Source: Mucilaginibacter sp. L3T2-6
GTDB taxonomy: Bacteria; Bacteroidota; Bacteroidia; Sphingobacteriales; Sphingobacteriaceae
DNA length: 64,000 nt
Direction of reading: 5' to 3'
NCBI RefSeq assembly: GCF_030519355.1
Contig: NZ_JAUMKC010000029.1
Span: 1-64,000, forward strand
Positions 1 to 8,400 of the stretch are shown piece by piece. Within the stretch, counting starts at the first letter, position 1; every line of letters begins with the position of its first letter. The notes under the pieces were generated by a model that was given only the letters and a program-made list of their open reading frames with translations, searched no databases and was not told the DNA's origin. The position numbers and the translations under genes were made by a program.

Positions 1-46
1 TGCGCAAAATTCAAACACCTAAAATAAAAAACCATTAATATAAAAA

Positions 47-86
47 CCGCCTCATAAACTAGTTATGAGACGGCCTCGTTTTTTTA
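47..86 (+). terminator. Rho-independent terminator of an upstream gene outside the window
   Basis: Two 11-nt arms (47-57 and 63-73) pair with one mismatch around a 5-nt loop. A run of seven T follows at 79-85. It would end a plus-strand transcript entering from before the window. The stem core (CCGCCTCA / TGAGACGG) is the same as in the hairpin behind the tRNA-Ser at 23051-23084. Confidence 0.75.
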
Positions 87-467
87 TGATTTACCCTCCA
101 AAATAGTCTTTTAAAGTGCACCATTCTAGGTTCCTATTCGGAGACCTATCAAGGTTTCTTACCTTAGGTCTCTGAAAATGCTTGAAGCTTCTGTTTTTCA
201 GATGGTTACTAGGAAACAACTCATTGAAAGCAGTAGTGTTAAGGACTAATTTTTTCACCTTAAATAACACTAAAAATAACCAAGTCTTTTGCCCTTTCGT
301 TTTTTATGAAACGAACCAAGCGCTACCCAATGGCAGGGCCATTGCTTAAAATTGACATTCATTTCTCCATTAAATCGCCCATCTTCACTGCGAAAGATTT
401 CACTTATAGAAAATTCGTAAATTTGGAGTTGAAGGCATATTTGCAGCGATAATTAAGACAATTTTAA
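87..467. other. Gene-free stretch before rhuM with one bulged hairpin
   Basis: I see no convincing gene here. A hairpin lies at 141-172: GAGACCT plus AAGGT on the left pairs with ACCTT plus AGGTCTC on the right, with a 3-nt bulge (ATC) on the left and a 5-nt loop. No T-run follows it, so it is not a standard terminator. The promoter of rhuM should lie between here and 467, but I cannot place it with confidence. Confidence 0.4.
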
Positions 468-1505
468 ATGAGTGAGCAGCCACAATCAAACGACATTATA
501 TTTTACAATACCCCGACTGGTGACGTAAAAATTGAAGTGATTTTTAATGATGAAACTTTTTGGCTAACTCAAAAGCGTTTGGCTGAACTTTTTGGGGTTG
601 AGAGCAACACAATAACTTATCACTTAAAAGAAATTTTCAAAACCGGCGAACTGAATGAAACTGCAACTACTCGAAAAATTCGAGTAGTTCAGAAAGAAGG
701 TAACCGTGATGTAAATCGAGAGTTAGACTTCTATAATCTCGATGCTATTATCGCTGTTGGTTACCGCGTAAACAGTTTACAGGCTACACAATTTCGGATA
801 TGGGCAACAAAAACCCTCAGAGAATATATTGTTAAAGGTTTTGTCCTAGATGATGAGCGTTTGAAACAAGGCAAGCGTTTCGGTAAAGATTATTTTGATG
901 AGCTTTTAGAGCGCATTCGAGAGATACGCGCTAGCGAAAGACGTTTCTATCTTAAAATAACCGATATATATGAGCAGTGTAGCATTGATTACAATAAAGA
1001 TGCTGACATAACGCAAAAGTTTTTTAAGACGGTTCAAAACAAACTACACTTTGCTATTTCAGGTAAAACCGCTGCACAAATAATTGCAGAGCGAGCAAGT
1101 GCAGATAAGCCGAATATGGGTCTCCAGACTTTCAAAAATGCACCCAGCGGCAAAGTACTAAAAGGTGATGTAGGGATAGCGAAAAACTACCTAATAGAAA
1201 AGGAGATTAAAGAATTAGAAAGAGTGGTTACTATGTATCTTGACTTTGCAGAATTACAAGCATCAAGGCAGATACCTATGAAAATGAGTGATTGGATAAG
1301 CCGTTTAGACGCGTTCCTGCAATTCAACGAATATCAGATCCTTAAAGATGCTGGAAAGATAAGCCATGAAGTAGCAATAAAATTAGCTGAAAAAGAGTAC
1401 GATAAATTTAGGGTGATACAGGATCAAAACTTTGAAAGCGATTTCGATAAAGAGATTAAAAAAATAAAGTCGAATAAGAAAAAAGATAGACAAAGGGGCT
1501 CTTAA
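468..1505 (+). CDS. rhuM: RhuM family protein
   Basis: A 345-residue protein of the RhuM (virulence protein) family, named after a gene on a Salmonella pathogenicity island. The family is common in accessory DNA of many bacteria and its molecular role is not settled. The N-terminal half (about residues 10-130) carries the family hallmark: IEVIFNDETFWLTQKRLAEL, then a helix-turn-helix-like stretch around ITYHLKEIF, then LDFYNLDAIIAVGYRVNS and FRIWATKTLREYI. This resembles the KilA-N/Bro type of DNA-binding region. The C-terminal half is helical and ends in a lysine-rich tail. Full family length. The ATG at 468 has no strong ribosome binding site, as is usual in this phylum. It stands alone between a terminator and a long hairpin, which fits a mobile or recently acquired gene. 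Confidence 0.88.
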   Translation: MSEQPQSNDIIFYNTPTGDVKIEVIFNDETFWLTQKRLAELFGVESNTITYHLKEIFKTGELNETATTRKIRVVQKEGNRDVNRELDFYNLDAIIAVGYRVNSLQATQFRIWATKTLREYIVKGFVLDDERLKQGKRFGKDYFDELLERIREIRASERRFYLKITDIYEQCSIDYNKDADITQKFFKTVQNKLHFAISGKTAAQIIAERASADKPNMGLQTFKNAPSGKVLKGDVGIAKNYLIEKEIKELERVVTMYLDFAELQASRQIPMKMSDWISRLDAFLQFNEYQILKDAGKISHEVAIKLAEKEYDKFRVIQDQNFESDFDKEIKKIKSNKKKDRQRGS

Positions 1506-1512
1506 ACCACTT

Positions 1513-1593
1513 AAGTGAGATAGTCATTATTCTAATCTCAGTTACGTTCTTTAATTTATTGTAACTGTCAGATTAAATCGTGACTATCTCATT
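1513..1593. repeat. Long imperfect inverted repeat (33-nt arms) behind rhuM
   Basis: The left arm 1513-1545 and right arm 1561-1593 pair over most of their length. Outer block TGAGATAGTCA / TGACTATCTCA, middle block TAATCT / AGATTA, inner block AGTTAC / GTAACT, loop about 15 nt. It starts 8 nt after the rhuM stop. There is no T-run behind it. It could act as a transcription or mRNA 3' end structure for rhuM, or be a small non-autonomous element. Confidence 0.6.
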
Positions 1594-1822
1594 AGATGCG
1601 TTTGCCCTGCCCTTTTATCTGACTTTTCCATGGTATCAACCACATCAAGCAGTCTGTGAGTAAAGGTTAATAATCTTCGTTTCCAAAAAACTGGCCAGGA
1701 TTGGTTCTAACTCTACGCCCTTGTCTCCGCTAAGCATTTACCGTAAGTTGAACGTATGGTTGGCTTAAGGTCTTTTTATTAAAGAAATTCAGTCTGCTCC
1801 GTCAATGGTGATATTCAAATCT
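1594..1822. other. Intergenic stretch, no clear gene
   Basis: Nothing recognisable is coded here. On the minus strand a 30-codon frame runs from an ATG near 1753 to a TGA near 1661. It has no family resemblance that I can name and I do not call it a gene. Confidence 0.4.
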
Positions 1823-3001
1823 TCACTGCTGATAACTATTCAACAACGAATTAACTTCATCGCATTTGGTGAGCAGCGATGGGTCGGCATTGATGCGATA
1901 GGCGGCGATAAGGTTTTTCAGTGCGTTTATCTGCGGAGCGGCAACCAGTTTGCTCTCCATCAGCTTGGCAATGGCGTTGAGCGTTACATAACGGACATGT
2001 TTTAATCTTATTTGCACGCCGAAACGCAATAATCGGTCAACATCACCGCTTTCCGGCTTTAAGGTAACCAGCATAGCGAGGGCGATCAGCAGGCCGTCGC
2101 TGTGATAGGTTTTGTTGTAGGCAATAATATCGTCCTTGGTTATTTGCTGGTCGGCTGCGTAATTGGCCATGGCAGCTGTAAGTTCCTGCTTTTTCTGCAC
2201 GCGGGCGCTATAGTCTGCAATCCTGACGCCGGTGTATTCGTCGGCCATTGCTTTCAGCTGTTGCAATGCAGCCTCTTTGTCTACGGCCCCCGGCAGATTG
2301 GCCGGTTGCTGCGCAACCTTCTGCCCCAGCACAGATTGGGCGCTCTGCAGGTTTTCCATTTTTGCTTTAATTTCAATTACCTGGTCTTGCAGGCCCGAAT
2401 AATTTTTCTGGTCGGCTTTGATCATTTCGCCGCTCAGGTACAATCGCATCACCAGGTAGGCGAACAGAAACCCGAGTATAAAATAACCTACAATTAAGGC
2501 GTAGGCCCGGGCCATCAGGTCGTCTGTGGCTTTGTTGGGCGGGTCGAAACCCATGGCGAGATTTGTTGCCAGGCTATACATAAAACCCGGTATTTCCCGG
2601 AGCTGCACCAAGCCCAGGCCGACAATGATCTTGGTTAGCCAGTCGGAAATTTCGATGAGGTTATTGTTGATCAGCGGCGTATAGGGCATGGCATTACCGG
2701 CTGCAGGTTGTTGACCACCAGCGGCAGCAGTGGCGTTCTGCTGGGCAGGTGCACTGTTTTTGGGTATCGCAAATAAGAAACCTGTCATATTGCCGCTGAG
2801 GAAACAAGCCAGCATCCACATCACGGCAGTAACCCTGGAAGCCGCAGTATGCCCGCAGAACATCAGCGCAATAAAGCCTGCCATGCCTGTTACGGTGCAA
2901 AACACCAGCACAGGCATCACATCGCTTTTTAGCCGGTTAGCCTGCGCGGCGCCCTTTGAAGAACCGGCATCTTTCTTCTTAAGCAGATCGGGTAGCTTCA
3001 T
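1823..3001 (-). CDS. Hypothetical membrane protein with coiled-coil and C-terminal helical domain
   Basis: About 392 residues from the ATG at 3001. The frame is open up to a TTG at 3052, with another ATG at 3028. I chose 3001 because MKLPDLLKKK looks like a normal start and an AGGA lies upstream. Two hydrophobic segments lie early (VMPVLVFCTVTGMAGFIALMF and VMWMLACFLSGNMTGFLFAI). Then come an Ala/Gln-rich linker, the stretch NLIEISDWLTKIIVGLGLVQL, and another membrane segment (ALIVGYFILGFLFAYLVM). After it follows a coiled coil (DQVIEIKAKMENLQSAQSVL) and a helical cytoplasmic domain. The ISDWLTKIIVG stretch resembles one I recall from bacterial membrane proteins linked to nucleotide-signal conflict systems, but this link is weak. 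Function unknown. Confidence 0.7.
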   Translation of the reverse strand: MKLPDLLKKKDAGSSKGAAQANRLKSDVMPVLVFCTVTGMAGFIALMFCGHTAASRVTAVMWMLACFLSGNMTGFLFAIPKNSAPAQQNATAAAGGQQPAAGNAMPYTPLINNNLIEISDWLTKIIVGLGLVQLREIPGFMYSLATNLAMGFDPPNKATDDLMARAYALIVGYFILGFLFAYLVMRLYLSGEMIKADQKNYSGLQDQVIEIKAKMENLQSAQSVLGQKVAQQPANLPGAVDKEAALQQLKAMADEYTGVRIADYSARVQKKQELTAAMANYAADQQITKDDIIAYNKTYHSDGLLIALAMLVTLKPESGDVDRLLRFGVQIRLKHVRYVTLNAIAKLMESKLVAAPQINALKNLIAAYRINADPSLLTKCDEVNSLLNSYQQ

Positions 3002-3218
3002 AAAAATACGTTCCTGGATAACGCCCATGCCTGATCGGCTGGCTTTGTGCAAGGTTTAATTAATAGTTTAAGTATATTAAATGTAGAAAGATAAATTCAT
3101 TTTTGCAAACAAATATTCAAATAATAACCTGCTTACCAGGTGGTTATCAAATATTAACTAATAGTATAAATATATGGGTCCGCTACTCACAAATCAGTCA
3201 AAAAAAACAAAATAATAA

Positions 3219-3249
3219 TTTGCGAAACCAATCAGTTGCGTTAGATTTA
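3219..3249 (+). promoter_or_regulatory. Bacteroidota-type promoter for the SRPBCC gene
   Basis: TTTG at 3219-3222, a 19-nt spacer, then TAGATTTA at 3242-3249. This matches the phylum consensus TTTG-N19-TAnnTTTG except for the last base. It would give a leader of about 80 nt before the ATG at 3337. Confidence 0.45.
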
Positions 3250-3336
3250 CGGCGGGCAATTTTCAAATTCTCCAAAATTGGGAGATTCGTTTTGGTCAGC
3301 TTAACGACCTATTATCAACTATAAAAGAACAAAAAG

Positions 3337-3834
3337 ATGAATAATGACCTTTTATTTGATTTTTCTGTAGATAAGGAAAATAAAACCGTTTATGTGATAC
3401 GCGAATTTAATGCCGGTATCGATCTGGTTTGGAGAGCCTGGACTACAGCTGAGTTGCTCGATAAATGGTGGGGGCCAAAACCATGTGTTTCGAAAACAAT
3501 TGCTATGAATTTTGAAGTTGGCGGCCGGAGGTTCTCTGCCATGATACTGCCCGACGGACAGGAGCGGTGGATGCTGCAAACATTCACTTCAATTACCCCA
3601 AAAACTAATTTTAAAACCTATAATACTTTTGCCGACGAAAACGAAAAGCCCGAATTGCCGGGCTCGGACTGGGATTTGAATTTTAATGAACAAAACGGCA
3701 GGACGAAGGTTAGTATTACCATCAACAATGCGTCGCGCGAGCGCTTTGACCGGATAGTTGACGGCTTTAAAGGAGGATTTACCGTAGCACTGGAACAACT
3801 GGACGAAATGCTGTTAACATGGTCGGCTAGCTAA
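3337..3834 (+). CDS. SRPBCC / AHSA1-like domain protein
   Basis: A 165-residue single-domain protein of the START/Bet v1-like superfamily, in the group named after the Hsp90 activator AHSA1. The N-terminal signature is clear: VYVIREFNAGIDLVWRAWT, then ELLDKWWGPKP. It ends with the typical long C-terminal helix (GFKGGFTVALEQLDEML). These proteins form a hydrophobic cavity, and the ligand of this one cannot be told from sequence. Cytoplasmic, no signal peptide. It is 37 nt upstream of the DHFR-like gene on the same strand, so the two probably form one transcript. The pairing of AHSA1 and RibD-C domain proteins is common in this phylum. Confidence 0.88.
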   Translation: MNNDLLFDFSVDKENKTVYVIREFNAGIDLVWRAWTTAELLDKWWGPKPCVSKTIAMNFEVGGRRFSAMILPDGQERWMLQTFTSITPKTNFKTYNTFADENEKPELPGSDWDLNFNEQNGRTKVSITINNASRERFDRIVDGFKGGFTVALEQLDEMLLTWSAS

Positions 3835-3871
3835 TTAATTTCAACAACCATACACAACCAAAATAGACTAT

Positions 3872-4444
3872 ATGAGAAAGATAATTTCATTTATGCACAT
3901 ATCGCTCGACGGTTTTGTTGCAGGCCCGAATGGCGAAATGAACTGGATTAAAGTTGATGAAGAACTGTTTGATCACGTGGGTAAGCGGATCAGTGAAACG
4001 GACACAGCATTATACGGGCGGGTAACCTATGACATGATGCAAAGTTACTGGCCCGAAGCGGGCAACAAGCCCGGTGCCAGCAAGCACGATATTGAACATT
4101 CACAATGGTATAACCAGGCGAATAAGATAGTTTTATCAAAAACAATGAAAGGGGAGGAACTGCCCAACACAACTATTATCAGCGACAATCTTTCGGACAG
4201 ATTGAATGAAATAAAACAACAACCGGGCAGTGAGATAGCGCTTTTTGGCAGCCCGACGGCAACGCACGCACTTATGCAGCAAAATTTGATTGATGGCTAC
4301 TGGCTGTTTGTAAACCCGGTAATCCTTGGCGAAGGCATCCCCCTGTTTGCCAATATAAAAGACAAAACGAAACTGAAACTATTAGCTACCAGGCAATTTA
4401 CCAATGGCGTAACCGAATTAAGCTACATCATTGACAGACAGTAA
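3872..4444 (+). CDS. Dihydrofolate reductase family protein (RibD C-terminal domain)
   Basis: 190 residues, whole-length match to the stand-alone RibD_C/DHFR-like family. It opens with MRKIISFMHISLDGFVAGPNGEM, the usual substrate/NADPH fold start. TALYGRVTYDMMQSYWPE and LFGSPTATHALMQQNLIDG (the nucleotide-binding part) follow, and PVILGEGIPLF closes the fold. The family reduces small pyrimidine- or pterin-like substrates with NADPH, but this member's substrate is unknown and it is not the housekeeping DHFR. It is second in a likely two-gene operon with the SRPBCC protein and is followed by a strong terminator at 4453. Confidence 0.88.
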   Translation: MRKIISFMHISLDGFVAGPNGEMNWIKVDEELFDHVGKRISETDTALYGRVTYDMMQSYWPEAGNKPGASKHDIEHSQWYNQANKIVLSKTMKGEELPNTTIISDNLSDRLNEIKQQPGSEIALFGSPTATHALMQQNLIDGYWLFVNPVILGEGIPLFANIKDKTKLKLLATRQFTNGVTELSYIIDRQ

Positions 4445-4452
4445 AAGCTATC

Positions 4453-4506
4453 AACTAAAGGCTTCATCGGACGAAAGTTCTAAGGATGAAGCCTTTAGTT
4501 TTATTG
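4453..4506 (+). terminator. Terminator after the DHFR-like gene
   Basis: Perfect 16-bp arms (4453-4468 and 4485-4500) with a 16-nt loop, followed by TTATT. An A-rich flank also precedes the left arm, so it may also serve the convergent lipoprotein gene at 4531. Confidence 0.75.
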
Positions 4507-4530
4507 GGTCATTTAATTATGCTTTTATCT

Positions 4531-5562
4531 TTAATGTAAAGGCTCCCAGTACACCCCGCTGTCCGTCGCCATAAAAACCATCCCCTTAAATTCCCGAACA
4601 ACATACCCATGCACATCGGGTAAAAATTCTTCATTGGCCGCCCATGACGAGCCCGGCAACGGCCTGTGTTTCTTTTGCAGCCATGTGCCCTTTCCTTCGG
4701 AATAATTAAGTGTATAGTAGGAGTCCGCGCCGGCGTATAAGGCCCGGCGTTCAAATGGGTTTGGCCCTTTTTTCAAACCAACCGTGTCTAACGACCAGGT
4801 GCTGCCAGCACCATCGCTGATTAGTACTGCATTATTGTAGGCTGCAAAAAGCAAACCCGAATCATAGATGATGTCGGTCACCCTGAGTCCCGGCTTATAA
4901 GTGGAGTTAAAGAAATACTTCTCGGTCCAGTTCCCGGCACTTTTATCGTAAACATAATAATTGCCGTTTACACCTTGTACCGAAAACAAGGTATTGCCTG
5001 CCTGGATCAGTTTCTGCACATCAAGGTTATAATTGGTGGGCAGGCCGTTTTTAAAAGGGAGCCATTGATTATGGGCTTCGTCAAGCGCCGCTACGCCGTC
5101 GGCTTCTGATGACCCACTGTACAGTGTATCGTTCAATATGGCAAAGGACGATGCACTGCGGAGCGCTGAACTGCTGCTGGACCACGTTTGGCCGCCGTTA
5201 TCGCTCACAAAAATGCCGTAAAGCTCGGTGCCTGCGTATAGTTTATTATTAAACACTGTCAAAGCTGTAATAGCGCCGGCACGGTCTATGGGAGTGGAGG
5301 CGGTCCAATTCAGACCATCGGTAGAGATGTACACAACGCCCTGTTCAGATGCAGCGTATAGCATTCCATTGGCAACCTCGATAACCCGTATTCGCCCCTC
5401 GGGCAGTGCCGTAACTCTTTTCCAGTGGCCGGAAGGTGGTGGCGTTCCGCCTATTTCACCGGGGTCTTTTTTTACCGGGGTCTTGCGGCATGCAGAAAAG
5501 ATAACTGCGATAGTAATTAAAAATAACAGGGGAGCGGCATAATGTCTTAATTTAATCTTCAT
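4531..5562 (-). CDS. Lipoprotein with BNR/sialidase-like repeats
   Basis: 343 residues. Signal peptide with lipobox IFSAC places the mature N-terminus at Cys25, so it is an exported lipoprotein. The rest is built of beta-propeller type repeats containing Asp-box-like motifs: VYISTDGLNWTAS, IFVSDNGGQTWSSS, VLISDGAGSTWSLD. Such repeats occur in exo-sialidases and in photosynthesis-like YCF48 proteins. I see no catalytic sialidase residues, so a binding or structural role is more likely. It converges on the DHFR-like gene and shares the terminator region. A possible 50-codon gene lies 15 nt upstream. Confidence 0.72.
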   Translation of the reverse strand: MKIKLRHYAAPLLFLITIAVIFSACRKTPVKKDPGEIGGTPPPSGHWKRVTALPEGRIRVIEVANGMLYAASEQGVVYISTDGLNWTASTPIDRAGAITALTVFNNKLYAGTELYGIFVSDNGGQTWSSSSSALRSASSFAILNDTLYSGSSEADGVAALDEAHNQWLPFKNGLPTNYNLDVQKLIQAGNTLFSVQGVNGNYYVYDKSAGNWTEKYFFNSTYKPGLRVTDIIYDSGLLFAAYNNAVLISDGAGSTWSLDTVGLKKGPNPFERRALYAGADSYYTLNYSEGKGTWLQKKHRPLPGSSWAANEEFLPDVHGYVVREFKGMVFMATDSGVYWEPLH

Positions 5563-5577
5563 ATTACACTTAGTATT

Positions 5578-5730
5578 TCAGTTCTTTAACAGCATGACGT
5601 CCGTAAACGATATATAGTTGCCAGTGACCGGAAATTTACCAATTTGACCATCGGTATGGATCATAAAACCCGGTTGCCGGCCCACTTGTCCTTCCGCATG
5701 ATTATCTACCATATTTAAGCCATTATTCAT
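5578..5730 (-). CDS. Possible small protein, 50 aa
   Basis: An open frame from the ATG at 5730 to the TGA at 5578. The product has a plausible residue mix (GFMIHTDGQIGKFPVTGNY in the middle) but no signal peptide, no membrane segment and no family that I recognise. It ends 15 nt before the lipoprotein start on the same strand, so it could be the first gene of that transcript. It could also be the tail of a decayed gene. Confidence 0.3.
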   Translation of the reverse strand: MNNGLNMVDNHAEGQVGRQPGFMIHTDGQIGKFPVTGNYISFTDVMLLKN

Positions 5731-5833
5731 CCTAAAAACTACACTTAGATTACCAAGCCAGCTGACTCAGCCCTTGCCATCCGGCTTATAAAGCGCTAAC
5801 TTTACATTATATTTATCTATCAAAATAATTTAT

Positions 5834-6328
5834 ATGAGTACTGAAAAAGCTATACTGGCCGGTGGTTGTTTTTGGGGTGTTGAAGAATTGATCAGGCAGC
5901 AGCCCGGTGTTATTTCGACCGTAGTAGGCTATACCGGCGGCGATGTAAAAAATGCTACTTACCGCCATCACGGCACCCACGCCGAAGGTATCGAAATTGT
6001 ATTTGACCCATCCGTAATATCTTACCGCAAATTACTTGAATATTTCTTTCAGATACACGATCCTACCACCCGTAACCGGCAGGGCAATGATATCGGCACA
6101 TCCTACCGTTCGGCTATTTTTTACCTGGACGAATTACAGCGCCAGACAGCCGAAAAATTGATAGGCGAAATGGAGGCTTCCGGTAAATGGCCCGGCAAAA
6201 TTGTAACAGAAGTTGTGCCCGCCGGTGATTTCTGGAATGCGGAAGAAGAGCACCAGGATTACTTGCAGAAACATCCGTATGGTTACACCTGCCACTACGA
6301 AAGACCGGAGTGGACACTGGGGAATTAA
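5834..6328 (+). CDS. msrA: Peptide methionine sulfoxide reductase A
   Basis: 164 residues, normal length for a minimal MsrA. The catalytic motif GGCFWGVEEL holds the nucleophile Cys12. The family landmarks TVVGYTGG, YRHHGTHAEGIEIVFDP, FFQIHDPTTRNRQGNDIGTSYRS and EEEHQDYLQKHP are all present. A second cysteine (Cys153, in YTCHYERPEW) may be the resolving cysteine. It reduces methionine-S-sulfoxide in proteins with thioredoxin as electron donor. No signal peptide, so cytoplasmic. Monocistronic, with a small convergent lipoprotein gene behind it. Confidence 0.96.
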   Translation: MSTEKAILAGGCFWGVEELIRQQPGVISTVVGYTGGDVKNATYRHHGTHAEGIEIVFDPSVISYRKLLEYFFQIHDPTTRNRQGNDIGTSYRSAIFYLDELQRQTAEKLIGEMEASGKWPGKIVTEVVPAGDFWNAEEEHQDYLQKHPYGYTCHYERPEWTLGN

Positions 6329-6354
6329 GAGGCTAGCGCCAGTTTAACACATTA

Positions 6355-6570
6355 CTATTCGTTCCAAAAACCGTCAAATACGCGTATGGCCGGAAAGTAT
6401 TTCGAAAGCATCTTGTAGCTGGTATTCAATATCCAGATCAGCAACCCTACAAGTGCGGCAAGAATAATAGCGATGATGAAGCCTGCTTTAAATGCATCCT
6501 CCATTAGTCCGCAACCAGACAAAGAAGTAGCAAATAACAGACAAACGAGTGGTAAAAGTAGTTTTTTCAT
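6355..6570 (-). CDS. Small lipoprotein with one membrane helix
   Basis: 71 residues from the ATG at 6570 (an in-frame TTG lies 9 nt upstream). The first part is a signal peptide with lipobox LSGC, so Cys20 is the likely lipid anchor. It is followed by GFIIAIILAALVGLLIWIL, a strong hydrophobic helix, and a short tail. Proteins of this layout are widespread in the Sphingobacteriaceae as unnamed small membrane lipoproteins. Function unknown. Confidence 0.65.
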   Translation of the reverse strand: MKKLLLPLVCLLFATSLSGCGLMEDAFKAGFIIAIILAALVGLLIWILNTSYKMLSKYFPAIRVFDGFWNE

Positions 6571-6710
6571 AGCATACAATTATTAAATGTTGTAATGCAA
6601 TATTGATACCACTTGTTGTTTAATCTTTTGTGTCAGGCGCGAAAATCCAGTCGAGCCGCACCTGTTTTGCTCATGAAGCTACAAGGTGGTCACGATAATT
6701 CGGGAATCCC

Positions 6711-8282
6711 TTAGTTCTTGGAGATCATCGCGGCATTTTTATCGGCCGGATGCACAACCTTTTGCAGCTTTTCCCACAATACAATGTCTTGCCCGTAAAC
6801 GTCGTTCCTGAACTGGAGTTGACCAGCCTCATCCTGCCAGCAGGTGATGTAGGTGATGTAAACCGGTGTTTTCTTTGGCAGGGTGATGTCTGATGGATCG
6901 GGATTATCATCGTCCATATCTTTTGATATTTCGTCAAATTTCTCCCCGGGCCCGAACAATTTGAATGCCAGTCCCTTCGGGTCGCCCAGGCGTACGCAGC
7001 CGTGACTTACCGCACGCATTTTCAACGCAAAGGCGGATTTAACCGGTGTGTCGTGCAAATATACGTTGCTGCGGTTTTTAAACAGGAATTTAATCTTGCC
7101 CAGCGAATTTGTTTCACCAGGCCGTTGCTTGAACTCGTAGGGCGAATTTTCTTTGGTGATTTTAGTCCAGTCGATATCTTCCGGGTTGCTCACCAGTTTG
7201 CCATCTTTGTAAACATTGATACCCTTATTGTCGAGATAGTAAGGGTCATCGGCGGCTTCTTTTAATATTTCTTTGGAAGCAATACTTTCAGGGATATTCC
7301 ATATTGGGTTTACCTCAACATAATTGATAATACTGTTAAGAAGCGGCGTCTCATGGTCATTCGGTTTGTCAACTTTGCAGGTGTCGTTGTAGGCAGCAAG
7401 CGTATTGGCGTTATCCATATTACGGCCCTGGCCAACGCAAACTTTCATTTTTAAAACCGATTTTCCGCTGTCAATTACATTAAGCATAAAATCAGGGATA
7501 TTGACAATCACATACTTGTCTTCGTAAGGCTTATTGCGCCATCTAAGCCGTTCCAGGTTAACCAGCAGCATCCGCATGGATTCTTCGCCGGAGCGGCCGT
7601 TGGCTATATATTTGGCCGCAAGGGCTTTTTGCAGGGCGAGGTATTGCGGATCCTTAGGTTGCACACTATCAAGGTAGGCGCGCATATCCGCAGTCCGGTA
7701 TATCTGCAGCATCGATGTGCTGTCGGGTTGCTTGGTGGCCAGAAAATAACGCCGGTAAATAGCTTTAGGATTAACAACACCATACTGCAATGCGTTAGAA
7801 TAAGCTATAAGTGAATTAGCGGCGGTTATTTCAAGCCTGGCTAACTGGCGGTATGCATCATCAATTTTTTTGATCCCGCCCTTTTTGTTAAACTCATCTA
7901 TAAGCATATGAAGTTTGTCAGCCTGGAACATATTGGCATCAAGGCCATGCTCATCAGCCTTCATGAAATAGTCAGTAGCGGTCAATAAGTCATTATTGAA
8001 CAAATGCTTCATTACCAGCTCAGGTGTATAACCGTTTTTGCTGTAATAGTCTTTTATAAAGTCCGCGTATTTTAAATCCGGTTTTTGATTGTCAAGCTCT
8101 TGTTTAAAAGATACGGCAAAACCTTCCGGCGTAAAGTCTCTGAAAACTTTATTGTGTGTTTTCTTAAAAAAGAATGTGGCGATTTCCGGACGTTTCTTTT
8201 TACAACTCTGTAGTGTAAGAAATAAGGAACAAATGATCAGCAAGGGGACGGCAATCTTCTTTGCCGGGGTAGATAAAGTCAT
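6711..8282 (-). CDS. L,D-transpeptidase of the YcbB type
   Basis: 523 residues from the ATG at 8282; the frame extends to a TTG at 8300 but the ATG gives a clean signal peptide ending in LTLQSC, a lipobox. The N-terminal two thirds is the helical scaffold seen in YcbB/LdtD-like enzymes. The YkuD catalytic domain runs from about residue 255 (YVIVNIPDFMLNV) to 470 and ends in SHGCVRLGDP with catalytic Cys429 and His427. These enzymes make 3-3 cross-links in peptidoglycan or attach proteins to it, in the periplasm. The insertion between NIPESIASKEI and the catalytic motif is typical of the YcbB group. Monocistronic. Confidence 0.9.
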   Translation of the reverse strand: MTLSTPAKKIAVPLLIICSLFLTLQSCKKKRPEIATFFFKKTHNKVFRDFTPEGFAVSFKQELDNQKPDLKYADFIKDYYSKNGYTPELVMKHLFNNDLLTATDYFMKADEHGLDANMFQADKLHMLIDEFNKKGGIKKIDDAYRQLARLEITAANSLIAYSNALQYGVVNPKAIYRRYFLATKQPDSTSMLQIYRTADMRAYLDSVQPKDPQYLALQKALAAKYIANGRSGEESMRMLLVNLERLRWRNKPYEDKYVIVNIPDFMLNVIDSGKSVLKMKVCVGQGRNMDNANTLAAYNDTCKVDKPNDHETPLLNSIINYVEVNPIWNIPESIASKEILKEAADDPYYLDNKGINVYKDGKLVSNPEDIDWTKITKENSPYEFKQRPGETNSLGKIKFLFKNRSNVYLHDTPVKSAFALKMRAVSHGCVRLGDPKGLAFKLFGPGEKFDEISKDMDDDNPDPSDITLPKKTPVYITYITCWQDEAGQLQFRNDVYGQDIVLWEKLQKVVHPADKNAAMISKN

Positions 8283-8400
8283 AATTATTAATTGCCTCAA
8301 ATATAGCGCTTTGTTGCCAAACCGCGTTTAATTACTTAGTAACAGATTTTTGTTAGTTTTGAACATCTATTGATAGTTCGCAGTAACTATATAAAAAAGT

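Noticed and set aside
2102..2497. 131-codon plus-strand frame
   Set aside because: It lies fully inside the membrane-protein gene on the other strand, whose product has clear membrane helices and a coiled coil.
3103..3324. 73-codon frame before the SRPBCC gene
   Set aside because: No start signal and low-complexity composition; it overlaps the likely promoter at 3219-3249.
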